37,818 nt of DNA from Candidatus Pacearchaeota archaeon CG10_big_fil_rev_8_21_14_0_10_34_76 (GCA_002763075.1 PFDB01000004.1:24084-61901); one strand, 5' to 3'. Shown: positions 21,987 to 30,536, counted from the first letter of the stretch. Numbers and translations: made by a program. Notes: generated from the sequence alone by a model not told the origin.

Positions 21987-24152
21987 TCATTCCACGATTG
22001 CTTTAATACGTCTTACACCTGCTGAAGAGGATTCTTCCTTTAGGATTTTGAATTTTCCAATTTCCTTTGTATTCTTTACATGAGGGCCTGTGCATATCTC
22101 TTTTGAAAACCATCTGCGATTGTCTGTTGAATCCTGGATTGTATAAACCGAAACTTTTTCAGGATATTTATGGCCAAATTCTGCTTGTGCTCCTTCTGCA
22201 AGAGCTTTCTTGAATGGAAGTTCCTGACTTTCAACTTTTAGAGAAGAGGATATTTTTTTATTTACAAGAGTTTCAACCTTTTTTATTTCTTCAGATGTGA
22301 GTTTTCTTGGGAAATTGAAGTCAAAGCGAAGCCTTTCAGGAGTTATGTTAGAACCTCTTTGCTTGATATCTGGACCAAGAACTTGTCTAAGAGATTCATT
22401 TAATAAATGGGTTGCTGTGTGAAGTCTTGTTGTTTTTTCCGAATTGTCTGCAAGACCTGATTTGAACATTCCTGAAGAGGCTGTTCTTGAAAGTTCTTGG
22501 TGTTTTTCAAATTCTTTCTGGAATTCTGATTTTTTCATCTTTATTCCTTTTTCTACACAAAGTTCCTCAGTCATTTCAATAGGAAATCCATAAGACTGGA
22601 AAAGCAAGAAAGTTTCTTTTCCAGAAAGATATTTTTTGTTTTTTATTAGTTTTTCAAATTCTGTAATTCCTTTTTCCAAGGTGTTTCTAAATTTGTTTTC
22701 TTCTTCATCAAGTTGTGAGAGTATGAAATTCTTATTTTTTTTCAGTTCTTCGTAGTCGGGATAGATTTTATGGATTGAATCAAAAAGTTTTGTTGTAAAA
22801 TTTTCTTTAATACCTAACATGAATCCATGTCTTACTGCACGTCTTATTAACCTTCTAATTATGTAACCTTGTTGAACATTTGATGGCTTAATTTGATGAG
22901 GGTCAGCGAGTATCATAGTTGATGCCTTGATATGGTCTGCAATTATTCTTATCGAGGCTTTTGTATCCCCATCAGAATCGTATCTTTTTTCAGAGATTCT
23001 TTCTATTTCTTTTACTATTGGCAGAAAGACTGGAGATAAATAATTGTCATTTAATCCATTTAGGATAGAAATTGTTCTTTCAACTCCACCTCCGAAATCT
23101 ATATTTTTTTGCTTTAATGGAATGAATGCATAGATGTTATCTGTGATAAATTTCTTTATTGAATTTATTCCATCATAATGTTTAGATAAAATCCCTAATT
23201 TTTTAGCAGTCTCAACATTTTTTTTATCATGATCAAAGTAGATAACTTCCTCTGGAACAAGATTAAATTGTTTTAATAAAGTTTCAAAATATTTAGGATC
23301 ATCCTTTTTTATTTTATGTTCTTCTAAGGAGAATGCTTCCCAGTTTGCAGGAAAATTCGTGCTCTTTACTAAATTTCTTCCTTCATCTCTAAACTTATTT
23401 ACTGCCAATAAATAATGTGTGTTAAAACTATGAAGAAAATTCAATAGTTCACTATTCAAGTCAAAGTCTTCATTATACAAACAATGCATTCCATCGACCA
23501 ATATTAATCTTTTATCTTTATTATATTGCATTAGAACGTTATTCCCTATTTCTACCCAGTTTTTGTCAGAGACATTAAATTTTTTTGGAGGAGGATTATT
23601 CTTTCCAGGATGATTCCAGTAGAATATCTCTGTATCAGGGCCGCATGGGCCTGTGTTTCCTGCAGGACCCCACCAATTATCTTTTTTACCCAGGAATGCT
23701 ATGTGTTCTTTTGGAATCTTGAGAGATTCCCAAATTTTTGCAGACTCTTCATCTTTGGGAGAATCTTTATCTCCTGTAAAGCATGAGACTGCTAACTTTT
23801 CTTTTGGAATCTTTAGTTCTTTTGTGAGAAATTCAAAACTCATTTCTATAGCTTCTTCTTTCCAGTAATCTCCAAGAGACCAATTACCAAGCATTTCGAA
23901 AAATGTGTGATGTGTGGAATCCCCGACCTCATCTATATCGTCCGTACGGAGACATTTTTGAACATTGACTAATCTTTTTCCTAAGGGATGTGATTGTCCT
24001 GTCAGATATGGAACAAGAGGGTGCATGCCTGCGGTTGTGAAGAGGACTGTAGGATCATTCGAAGGAATAAGTGAGGATGAAGGAATCTCTTTATGATTTT
24101 TCTTTTTGAAGAAATCAACATATTTTTTTATTAATAGCTCACGTGAGATCAT
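21987..24152 (-). CDS. alaS: Alanyl-tRNA synthetase with inserted HAD-like domain, lacking C-Ala
   Basis: This 721-residue class II synthetase charges tRNA-Ala. The N-terminal catalytic core is of bacterial type (SSSLIPSNDPTVLFTTAGM, HHTFFEMLGNWSLGDYW, NTGPCGPDTEIFYW). After VLMQYN (to about 211), residues about 212-350 form a HAD-like domain: LILVDGMHCLY (Asp220), a Lys-containing KIKKDDPKYF and VIYFDHDKKN (Asp307, Asp309). The core resumes at DFGGGVERT (352). The editing domain has HTATH (His578, His582) and CTGPH (Cys687, His691). The protein ends about 30 residues later, without the usual C-terminal C-Ala oligomerisation/tRNA domain. ATG 24152 is chosen because TTTTTTAAGG (24174-24183) is 26 bases upstream. 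Confidence 0.95.
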   Translation of the reverse strand: MISRELLIKKYVDFFKKKNHKEIPSSSLIPSNDPTVLFTTAGMHPLVPYLTGQSHPLGKRLVNVQKCLRTDDIDEVGDSTHHTFFEMLGNWSLGDYWKEEAIEMSFEFLTKELKIPKEKLAVSCFTGDKDSPKDEESAKIWESLKIPKEHIAFLGKKDNWWGPAGNTGPCGPDTEIFYWNHPGKNNPPPKKFNVSDKNWVEIGNNVLMQYNKDKRLILVDGMHCLYNEDFDLNSELLNFLHSFNTHYLLAVNKFRDEGRNLVKSTNFPANWEAFSLEEHKIKKDDPKYFETLLKQFNLVPEEVIYFDHDKKNVETAKKLGILSKHYDGINSIKKFITDNIYAFIPLKQKNIDFGGGVERTISILNGLNDNYLSPVFLPIVKEIERISEKRYDSDGDTKASIRIIADHIKASTMILADPHQIKPSNVQQGYIIRRLIRRAVRHGFMLGIKENFTTKLFDSIHKIYPDYEELKKNKNFILSQLDEEENKFRNTLEKGITEFEKLIKNKKYLSGKETFLLFQSYGFPIEMTEELCVEKGIKMKKSEFQKEFEKHQELSRTASSGMFKSGLADNSEKTTRLHTATHLLNESLRQVLGPDIKQRGSNITPERLRFDFNFPRKLTSEEIKKVETLVNKKISSSLKVESQELPFKKALAEGAQAEFGHKYPEKVSVYTIQDSTDNRRWFSKEICTGPHVKNTKEIGKFKILKEESSSAGVRRIKAIVE

Positions 24153-24183
24153 AAAAGAATCTAGAACATAGAGTTTTTTAAGG

Positions 24184-24507
24184 TTATTGTAATCTTGCAA
24201 GCTTTGCTTTTATCTCGTCCAGCTCATCTTCTAAATCATCTCTGCCTCGAGAATAACGTGCCCTAATTTTAGAAGTTTCTCTAATCTTATGAGATACTCT
24301 CGGCAGTAATGAATCTAAAATTTTTATTTCCTCTTTGAGTTTAGATATTTTCTTTTTTGCAAGAGATTTTAACTTGAATTCTTTTTCTCGGAGTTTTTGA
24401 AAGTTTTGATGTGCCTTTTTTATGTTTAGCATTTCTAACTGAGAATATAAAAGATTTTTTTTGGAGTACGTCTGTTCAGAGATATCAAGCTTTATGTATT
24501 CCATCAT
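24184..24507 (-). CDS. Coiled-coil protein, 107 residues
   Basis: The product is almost wholly predicted helix with heptad-like Leu/Lys/Glu spacing (KLREKEFKLKSLAKKKIS, DELDEIKAKLARL). I do not recognise a named family. It is translationally coupled to the preceding gene (ATGA overlap at 24504-24507), so the two coiled-coil proteins probably interact. It ends 31 bases before the AlaRS start, and the AlaRS TATA box lies just inside that gap and its stop region. No catalytic motif was seen. Confidence 0.75.
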   Translation of the reverse strand: MMEYIKLDISEQTYSKKNLLYSQLEMLNIKKAHQNFQKLREKEFKLKSLAKKKISKLKEEIKILDSLLPRVSHKIRETSKIRARYSRGRDDLEDELDEIKAKLARLQ

Positions 24508-25082
24508 ATATCTGCCCTTTCAAATATATCTGCAGTTAAATTTGTGAGGCGAGCTTTAACATTATCAATCTCTTTTTGCCAAGAAAGGAGTTCTTTATCC
24601 TCTTTCATTTTGACTTCCTTTATCTGTCTTAGAAGATCTTCTATCTCTCCTAAATCTGTTTTAATCTTTTCAAGAGATTCTCTTGCTTCCTGAAATTTTT
24701 CTAATTTTACAAATATTGGCTTGTTTTCAGCTAATTTTCTTGATGGAATAACTGGTGGAGGAGTAATCTGAGAATTCATCCCAGGTTCCCATTCTTCTAT
24801 TTCGCTTAATCTGTATTTATCTAAGTGGTCATCTTCTGGGAAATTTGGATATTCTGGAAGGGGTTCTTGGTTTTCTACCTCGCTTGTAGTAATTGCTTCT
24901 TTTATGGCTGTCTGACTAAATCCTTTTTTCATGGGAGAGTCTGGAAATGAAGGGAGGCCAGGTATTTCTTCTCTTTCTTCATGCATTTCAGGGTAATCTC
25001 TAAATGAAGGAGGGTTGTTTAAAATTGATGGTCTTGGCAGATCAGGAAGTTTTTTAGTATTATTTTTTTTATCCCACAACAT
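24504..25082 (-). CDS. Proline-motif and coiled-coil protein divergent from TFE
   Basis: This 192-residue protein has a disordered, acidic, Pro-rich first half with three copies of an LPx(L/F/Y)P motif: LPDLP (12-16), LPSFP (43-47) and LPEYP (75-79). From about residue 120 (KPIFVKLEKF) to the end it is a Lys/Glu-rich coiled coil. It has no signal peptide. ATG 25082 is chosen over an upstream TTG because CTATAAAAATC (25102-25112, minus strand) is about 25 bases away. I have an impression of similar proteins in other DPANN genomes but cannot verify it. Scaffold or adaptor is a guess from the architecture. Confidence 0.75.
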   Translation of the reverse strand: MLWDKKNNTKKLPDLPRPSILNNPPSFRDYPEMHEEREEIPGLPSFPDSPMKKGFSQTAIKEAITTSEVENQEPLPEYPNFPEDDHLDKYRLSEIEEWEPGMNSQITPPPVIPSRKLAENKPIFVKLEKFQEARESLEKIKTDLGEIEDLLRQIKEVKMKEDKELLSWQKEIDNVKARLTNLTADIFERADI

Positions 25083-25201
25083 GTATCCCCTTCTCAACTT
25101 TGATTTTTATAGGTTTATATAAATTATATAATGGTAACAAAACTATATGTTGGATTTTATGTGGCCGAAAGGTTTTTATTCCTGTTTTTTCAAGGGTGTA
25201 T

Positions 25202-26017
25202 ATGCAAATAAAATTTCTAAAAAATATTGTGGTAGCAATTGCAGGGTCTAATTCAGAAGGGCTTGTAGATATACTATATGGAAAGAAAAATGTGAATGAA
25301 TTTATCATCGCAAAAAGATTAAATCTCAATATAAATCAGGCCAGAAATATCTTGTATAGGCTCTCTGACGAAGGGCTTGTGAGCTTTATAAGGAAAAAGG
25401 ATAAGAAGAATGGAGGGTGGTATACTTATTTTTGGACCTTTGATGTGGGTAAATCATTATACAAATTAAGGGATGCTTTGATTTCTGAGATTAAAAGCCT
25501 TGAAGATCAGCTTCAGAGCAGACAAACAAAGAGATTTTATATTTGTCCGGAATGTGATATGGAAATGAGTGAAGAAAATGCCCTTATTCATGATTTTACA
25601 TGCCCTGAATGTGGAGAGGTTTTGTTGTTGAGAGAGAGTAAGGATCTTGTGGAAGATTTAGGGAAGAGATCAGAAAGGTTGAGAGTTGATCTTGATGTTG
25701 TAAATCGGGAAATTGAGGTAATAGAGAAAAAAGGAGAAAACGCAAGAAAGAGAAAGATGAAGACTGCAGAAAAGAAAAAATCTGCAGAGAGAGCTGCAAA
25801 GAGGGCTGTAAGGAAAAAAGAAAAACAGGCAGAAAAAGATGGTCAAAAAACAGATGATGCGAAACCTAAGATCAAGGGCAAGGCAAAAAAATCTCCAGCA
25901 AAAGTTAAGAGTGGTGTGAAGAAGCTAAAAAAAACCCCTAAGACTAAAGCTAAAAAAACTCCCATAAAGAAAAAGAGTAAGCGTTCTTCTCCAAAGGCAC
26001 ACACTCGGAGAAAATAA
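25202..26017 (+). CDS. tfe: Transcription factor E (TFE alpha) with Lys-rich tail
   Basis: This 271-residue protein helps open promoters with TBP, TFB and RNA polymerase. It has an N-terminal winged helix (VNEFIIAKRLNLNINQARN, then LSDEGLVSFIRKKDKK and WYTYFW), a zinc ribbon (Cys115, 118, 134, 137; CPEC...CPECG with ALIHDFTC between) and a coiled helix. From about residue 185 a Lys/Ala/Arg-rich tail of some 85 residues is added, unusual for archaeal TFE of about 180 residues. ATG 25202 is chosen because GTTTTTATT near 25170-25178 is about 27 bases upstream. It leads an operon with the rhomboid and SpoIIM-like genes. Confidence 0.93.
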   Translation: MQIKFLKNIVVAIAGSNSEGLVDILYGKKNVNEFIIAKRLNLNINQARNILYRLSDEGLVSFIRKKDKKNGGWYTYFWTFDVGKSLYKLRDALISEIKSLEDQLQSRQTKRFYICPECDMEMSEENALIHDFTCPECGEVLLLRESKDLVEDLGKRSERLRVDLDVVNREIEVIEKKGENARKRKMKTAEKKKSAERAAKRAVRKKEKQAEKDGQKTDDAKPKIKGKAKKSPAKVKSGVKKLKKTPKTKAKKTPIKKKSKRSSPKAHTRRK

Positions 26018-26023
26018 TCTAAG

Positions 26024-26851
26024 ATGGCCGTCTACAAAAGAAATTATGTTAAAAAGGTAAATAAGCGAAATTGGTTTAGTAATCTTAGTTTAACAAACTC
26101 TCTTATTATTTTAAATGTTGTAACTTATTTTATATCTCTATTAATTCTTACTATATACGGTGAAAAATTTTTTCTAGATAATATTGCATTAAGCCCTATG
26201 CTTGTTCTTTCTGGACAAACTATTTGGACATTTTTAACAAGTATGTTTTCTCATGTGATGTTCTTTCACCTTTTTGCCAATATGTTTTCTTTGTTCTTTG
26301 TGGGAAATTTTGTTGAGAAAATAATTGGTAGGAAAAGGATGTTGTGGTTTTACATCATTGCTGGAATTGTAGGAGGGGCATTTTTCGTTATAGGAGGAAT
26401 ATTGTTTAACAATGATATTCCAGGTATTGGTGCAAGTGGAGCTATATTCGGGCTTGTTGGAATATTGGCTGTTTTGATCCCATATTCAAGGATATATCTT
26501 ATAGCTGGGCCATTGATTGTGCTTTTAATACAGGCTATATTGTCCCAGGTTTTGTCTTCAAGTATTCTAGCTACATTTAATTTCATTTTCAATATTCTCG
26601 TAATTGTTATGATCTTTGCTATATTCTCATGGAACCCTTCCATTAGGAAACTTGCCGTTCCAATACAATTGCCTATGTGGCTATTGCCTATTGTCGCAAT
26701 TGTTCCATTGATAATCTTGGGTTATTTTGTTTCACTTCCAATTTCAAATAGCGCACATTTTGGAGGTCTTGTTGTTGGCCTTGCTTATGGATTTTATCTT
26801 AGAAAGAGATATAACAAAAAAGTCAAGATGCTTAGGAGAATGTATAAATGA
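26024..26851 (+). CDS. Rhomboid-family intramembrane serine protease
   Basis: This 275-residue protein has at least six transmembrane segments. Catalytic Ser139 lies in GIGASGAIFG and His245 in SAHFGG; the HxxxN element HLFAN (His82, Asn86) that shapes the oxyanion site is also present. It should cleave single-pass membrane proteins inside the bilayer. It begins 6 bases after tfe and overlaps the next gene by 4 bases. The substrates are unknown; single-pass surface proteins such as those at 3241-8548 are possible candidates by type only. Confidence 0.94.
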   Translation: MAVYKRNYVKKVNKRNWFSNLSLTNSLIILNVVTYFISLLILTIYGEKFFLDNIALSPMLVLSGQTIWTFLTSMFSHVMFFHLFANMFSLFFVGNFVEKIIGRKRMLWFYIIAGIVGGAFFVIGGILFNNDIPGIGASGAIFGLVGILAVLIPYSRIYLIAGPLIVLLIQAILSQVLSSSILATFNFIFNILVIVMIFAIFSWNPSIRKLAVPIQLPMWLLPIVAIVPLIILGYFVSLPISNSAHFGGLVVGLAYGFYLRKRYNKKVKMLRRMYK

Positions 26852-27450
26852 GGAAAATAAAAAAGAGAGGAGTGAAAAAGAAAAATAATTTATTCAATGA
26901 ATCTATTGAATATATCAAAGAAAGTAGGATGTTTATATTGGCTGGGGTGATTATCTTCTTTGCAAGCTCATTATTGGGATTCATATTTTCCCCATATCTT
27001 GGAGGGATATTCAATAGTTTAATAGCAGATCTTATGTCTCAGATATCCGGACTTGGAACTTTTGATCTGATTGTATTTATTTTTAAGAATAATTTTTCAA
27101 GCTCTATAATCACAGTATTTTTAGGAGTATTTTTAGGAGTGTTTCCAATATTCAATGCGATTTTAAATGGTGCAATATTGGGGTATGTTGCAGCTATTGT
27201 GAGCAGTCAAGAGAGTTTCTTTGCATTATGGAGACTTCTGCCACATGGAATATTTGAACTTCCTGCTATATTCATCGCAATTGGTATTGGAATCAAGTTT
27301 GGATTTGCATTTTTTGCAGAAAAGGGAAAAGTCAAGAAAGAATTGTTATATAGGCTGGATAAAAGTTTGAAGGTTGTTGTGTTCATTATTCTTCCATTGC
27401 TTATTATTGCTGCAATTATTGAAGGGCTATTAATAGGGATAGGAAGTTAG
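26848..27450 (+). CDS. SpoIIM-like integral membrane protein
   Basis: This 200-residue protein has four to five hydrophobic segments. GVFPIFNAILNGAILGYVA and LLPHGIFELPAIFIAIGIG are the signature of the stage II sporulation protein M family (DUF95), widespread in archaea that do not sporulate. It overlaps the rhomboid gene by 4 bases, and AGGAG (26834-26838) lies 9 bases before the ATG. Family function outside sporulation is unknown; a role in membrane organisation is a guess. Confidence 0.9.
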   Translation: MRKIKKRGVKKKNNLFNESIEYIKESRMFILAGVIIFFASSLLGFIFSPYLGGIFNSLIADLMSQISGLGTFDLIVFIFKNNFSSSIITVFLGVFLGVFPIFNAILNGAILGYVAAIVSSQESFFALWRLLPHGIFELPAIFIAIGIGIKFGFAFFAEKGKVKKELLYRLDKSLKVVVFIILPLLIIAAIIEGLLIGIGS

Positions 27451-27486
27451 CACATTGTTTAAAAATATGATTTGCTTGGAAAGTTT

Positions 27487-28011
27487 ATGGCAGAAGAAGA
27501 TTTTTCTAAAGAAAGTATAGAAGAGCAAGATAGTGCCAGAGAGAATGAAAATCTTAGGAAGGTTGAGGCTGCACTCTTTATATCTGGAAGATTCTTGTCT
27601 CTTAAGGAACTTATGGGGTTAACAGATATAAATCCTATATTGTTGAGAAAACTTCTTGATGATTTGATAGACAGATATTCTGGTTCTGCAATTGAGATTA
27701 TAAAAAAAGATGAGATGTGGAAGATGGATGTTTCTTCAGAATATACCGGAATGGTGAATAAGTTAGCTACAGGCACAAGTGAGTTTTCCAAGGCTGAACA
27801 GGAGACTCTTGCCATCATAGCGTATAAGCAGCCAATGAAGCAGAGTGTACTTGTGAATATAAGAGGTAATAAGGCGTATGACCATATAAAAAATTTTGTC
27901 TCAATGGGATTAGTTCAGAAGAAAAAGACTGGACATACCCATGAGTTGACACTAAGTGATGAATTCTATGATTACTTCCATCTAAAAAAAGGAGAGGGGT
28001 TCAAAGGGTAG
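27487..28011 (+). CDS. scpB: Segregation and condensation protein B
   Basis: This 174-residue protein contains the paired winged helices of ScpB: KVEAALFISGRFLSLKEL, IEIIKKDEMWKMDV, EQETLAIIAYKQPMKQS, NIRGNKAYDHIK and LVQKKKTG. With ScpA and SMC it forms the condensin-like complex that organises the chromosome. Neither partner is in this window. ATG 27487 is preferred to an upstream in-frame TTG because TTTAAAAAT (about 27459-27467) is 24 bases upstream. The glycosyltransferase ATG follows its stop codon directly. Confidence 0.92.
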   Translation: MAEEDFSKESIEEQDSARENENLRKVEAALFISGRFLSLKELMGLTDINPILLRKLLDDLIDRYSGSAIEIIKKDEMWKMDVSSEYTGMVNKLATGTSEFSKAEQETLAIIAYKQPMKQSVLVNIRGNKAYDHIKNFVSMGLVQKKKTGHTHELTLSDEFYDYFHLKKGEGFKG

Positions 28012-29247
28012 ATGGTTAAGATTGTTGATTTCATTTTCTTTTTTTACATGTTTACTGGACTTTACATGCTTATCTTTTTTGTATTATTATATGTGAAGAA
28101 TAAGGATTTGTTATTTGAATATCCTCCTGGTAAGCCAGAACCTGTTAGTATTGTGATGCCTTGTTATAACGCTGAAAAGAATATTGGAAATGCAATTGAA
28201 TCATTACTAAATTTAGATTGGCCAAAAGAAATGATGGAGATTATAATTGTTGACGATGCCTCCAAGGATAATTCTGTAAATATAATTGAGAAATATGTTG
28301 CTAAGTATGATAATATTAGGTTAATAAAGCATGAAAAAAATTCAGGGTGTGCTGCTGCAACAACAAATACAGGAGTGAGAGCAGCTAAATATGATTATAT
28401 TGCTGTTGCAGATGATGATTCTACTCCTAAGAGGGATGCGCTAAGAAAGATGATTGGATTTTTGCAGAATGAAAAAGATGTTGCTGCTGTAACCTGCTCA
28501 ATTCTTGCTGAACATCCTGAGACATTCATGCAGAAGTTGCAGGGAATAGAGTATGCCATAATTGCATGGACAAGAAAACTTCTTGATTTTGTTGATTCCG
28601 TATATGTGACTCCAGGGCCATTTGCATTATATAAAAAGGAAAAACTAATTGAAGTTGGACTCTTCGATGTCAAGAACTTGACTCAGGATATAGAGATAGT
28701 ATGGAGACTTCTTTCTCATGGATACAAGGCAAGAATGTCTCTTGCAACTGGAGTGTATTCTGAAACTCCTAAAAAAATAGGGGCGTGGTGGAAGCAAAGA
28801 GTGAGGTGGACAATTGGAGGAATACAGACTTTGCTTAAATATAAGCATCTTCTTTTAAGGAAAGGAATGCTTGGGGTTTTCATAATCCCATTCTTTGCAT
28901 TTTCACTTTTTCTTGGAATGTTAGGACTTGGACTATTTGCTTATCTAATCACGCGAAGGCTTTTTATTTCCTATTTAGCCACAAGGTATTCTATATATGC
29001 AGATACAGCAATACTTACATTACAAGATGTTAGTTTTAATCCTTCTGTTCTAAACATGTTTGGGGCTATTCAACTTCTTCTTGGAGGAATATTCACCTTT
29101 TTTGGATTAGGTGTCATGAAGGGGCTGAAGAAGGGCAAGGACAACATTTTTAATATTCTATTCTATATGATAGTATATTTAACATTACTTCCGCTTGTAA
29201 TTATAACTTCATTTTACAAGTTGGCGAGGGGTAAATATTCATGGTAG
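28012..29247 (+). CDS. Processive family 2 glycosyltransferase, membrane-bound
   Basis: This 411-residue protein has one N-terminal transmembrane helix, a GT-A domain and two to three C-terminal helices. Catalytic motifs are VDDAS (Asp81-Asp82), ADDD (134-136), TQDIE (acid region, 224-228) and QRVRW (262-266, the QxxRW of processive enzymes such as cellulose and hyaluronan synthases). It should use a nucleotide sugar to build or transfer a surface glycan at the cytoplasmic face of the membrane. It follows scpB without a gap and overlaps the next gene by 7 bases. Sugar specificity cannot be read from sequence. Confidence 0.92.
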   Translation: MVKIVDFIFFFYMFTGLYMLIFFVLLYVKNKDLLFEYPPGKPEPVSIVMPCYNAEKNIGNAIESLLNLDWPKEMMEIIIVDDASKDNSVNIIEKYVAKYDNIRLIKHEKNSGCAAATTNTGVRAAKYDYIAVADDDSTPKRDALRKMIGFLQNEKDVAAVTCSILAEHPETFMQKLQGIEYAIIAWTRKLLDFVDSVYVTPGPFALYKKEKLIEVGLFDVKNLTQDIEIVWRLLSHGYKARMSLATGVYSETPKKIGAWWKQRVRWTIGGIQTLLKYKHLLLRKGMLGVFIIPFFAFSLFLGMLGLGLFAYLITRRLFISYLATRYSIYADTAILTLQDVSFNPSVLNMFGAIQLLLGGIFTFFGLGVMKGLKKGKDNIFNILFYMIVYLTLLPLVIITSFYKLARGKYSW

Positions 29248-29900
29248 GGAACAAACATGTTTTTTGGCAGGCCTTAGTTTTTACGATAATTATATTTGTA
29301 ATAGGATTAATATTTGGGTTCTTTATTGAGTCTTATCTTGCAGGCCAGATAGAGTATAGTCTTGCAAAGTCAGAGATTAATCTTTTAGATGAGCAGGTGA
29401 GGATTAGAGCAATAGGAGGTTTTGATATAGATTGTGATAAATCAAAAAGAGGTTTGTTTGAGTTTGCAGATAGGATTTATTCGGAGGCATTAAAACTTGA
29501 AGAACAAAGCTCATCAAGTCAGTTTGATAAAGAAACTTTTGACCTTTTACATAAGAGATATGATTTGCTGAGGACTATGCTATGGGTAGAGAGTAATGAA
29601 ATAAAAGAATTATGTGGTGATAATTTTCATACGCTTACTTATTTGTATGAGTCTGAAACAACAAATACTGGGGTGAGGGCTAAACAACTTTATTTCTCAA
29701 GGCTTCTTGCGGAAATTAAAGATGAACATCCTGAAGATATACTTTTGATTCCTATTGCAATTGATACTGGACTATCTTCTTTGGAGATGATTATTGAGAA
29801 CTATGAAATAACAGATTTTCCAGTTGTGGTAATCAATGGGGAAATCAAAGTCAGCGAGGTAGTCACTAAATCTGAATTTGAGAAAATTGTGTTTGAGTGA
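29241..29900 (+). CDS. Membrane-anchored protein with thioredoxin-like C-terminus lacking CxxC
   Basis: This 219-residue protein has an N-terminal transmembrane helix (about 10-30), a helical middle region and a C-terminal part (LLIPIAIDTGLSS, ITDFPVVVINGEIKV) that resembles the end of a thioredoxin fold, including a probable cis-Pro in DFPVVV. The redox CxxC is absent; its Cys residues (about 59 and 124) are isolated. It overlaps the glycosyltransferase gene by 7 bases, so it may work with it at the membrane. The fold call is tentative. Confidence 0.7.
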   Translation: MVGNKHVFWQALVFTIIIFVIGLIFGFFIESYLAGQIEYSLAKSEINLLDEQVRIRAIGGFDIDCDKSKRGLFEFADRIYSEALKLEEQSSSSQFDKETFDLLHKRYDLLRTMLWVESNEIKELCGDNFHTLTYLYESETTNTGVRAKQLYFSRLLAEIKDEHPEDILLIPIAIDTGLSSLEMIIENYEITDFPVVVINGEIKVSEVVTKSEFEKIVFE

Positions 29901-29981
29901 TTTCTAGGAAAACAGTTTAGTTGAAATTCATAGGAATAAATGAACAATAAACAATTTAAAGGGGAAATATGTAGTTCTTTC

Positions 29982-30536
29982 ATGTACGAGGACAATATAG
30001 TAGAAGCAATAAAGGATGGACAGATTGTAAAAGTTCCTAGAATGCAGGCTGAAGAGGAGGATTTATTTGTTTTGAGAAAACCTGGAATGATAGAGAGTGG
30101 GGGGTCTGTTGAAGAGAAATGGGTGGATTTAAGCTCTAAGAGGTTGCCTCAGACACATTATGGTGTTGATCTTAAGAACAAGGTTGCTAAGTCTTTGATA
30201 GATAATTTTCATTGGAAGATTATGAGGGTGAGAAGGGAAAAAGGATTAAATAGGAAGCAAGTTGCACAGGCAATTGGAGAGAGTGAGGAAAGTATAAAGA
30301 AAATAGAATATGGCGAGTTAATATCTGATGATTATATTCTTGTGACAAAGCTGGAAAATTATCTTAATATAAGTCTTAGGAAAGATAGTGAGGGATTTGA
30401 TTCTGCTAGGAAATTGATTGATGCCAAGAAGGTTGAAGAAAGAGTTGCCGAGGACAAGAAAAAATTTATTAGAAAAGTTGAAAATTCTGATGCTCAATCA
30501 TTGATAGGAAATGATATTGATCTTGAAGGTTTCTAG
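29982..30536 (+). CDS. Helix-turn-helix (XRE/MBF1-like) protein
   Basis: This 184-residue protein carries an XRE-type HTH in its middle (IMRVRREKGLNRKQVAQAIG, then ESIKKIEYGEL and LENYLNISL), the arrangement of MBF1-like and other small archaeal regulators. The C-terminal 50 residues are charged helix. The frame is open to ATG 29940, but ATG 29982 has CAATTTAAAG (29952-29961) 25 bases upstream and is preferred; use of the upstream ATG would add 14 residues. No zinc-ribbon cysteines precede the HTH, so it is not a typical archaeal MBF1. A DNA-binding or transcription role is inferred. Confidence 0.8.
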   Translation: MYEDNIVEAIKDGQIVKVPRMQAEEEDLFVLRKPGMIESGGSVEEKWVDLSSKRLPQTHYGVDLKNKVAKSLIDNFHWKIMRVRREKGLNRKQVAQAIGESEESIKKIEYGELISDDYILVTKLENYLNISLRKDSEGFDSARKLIDAKKVEERVAEDKKKFIRKVENSDAQSLIGNDIDLEGF

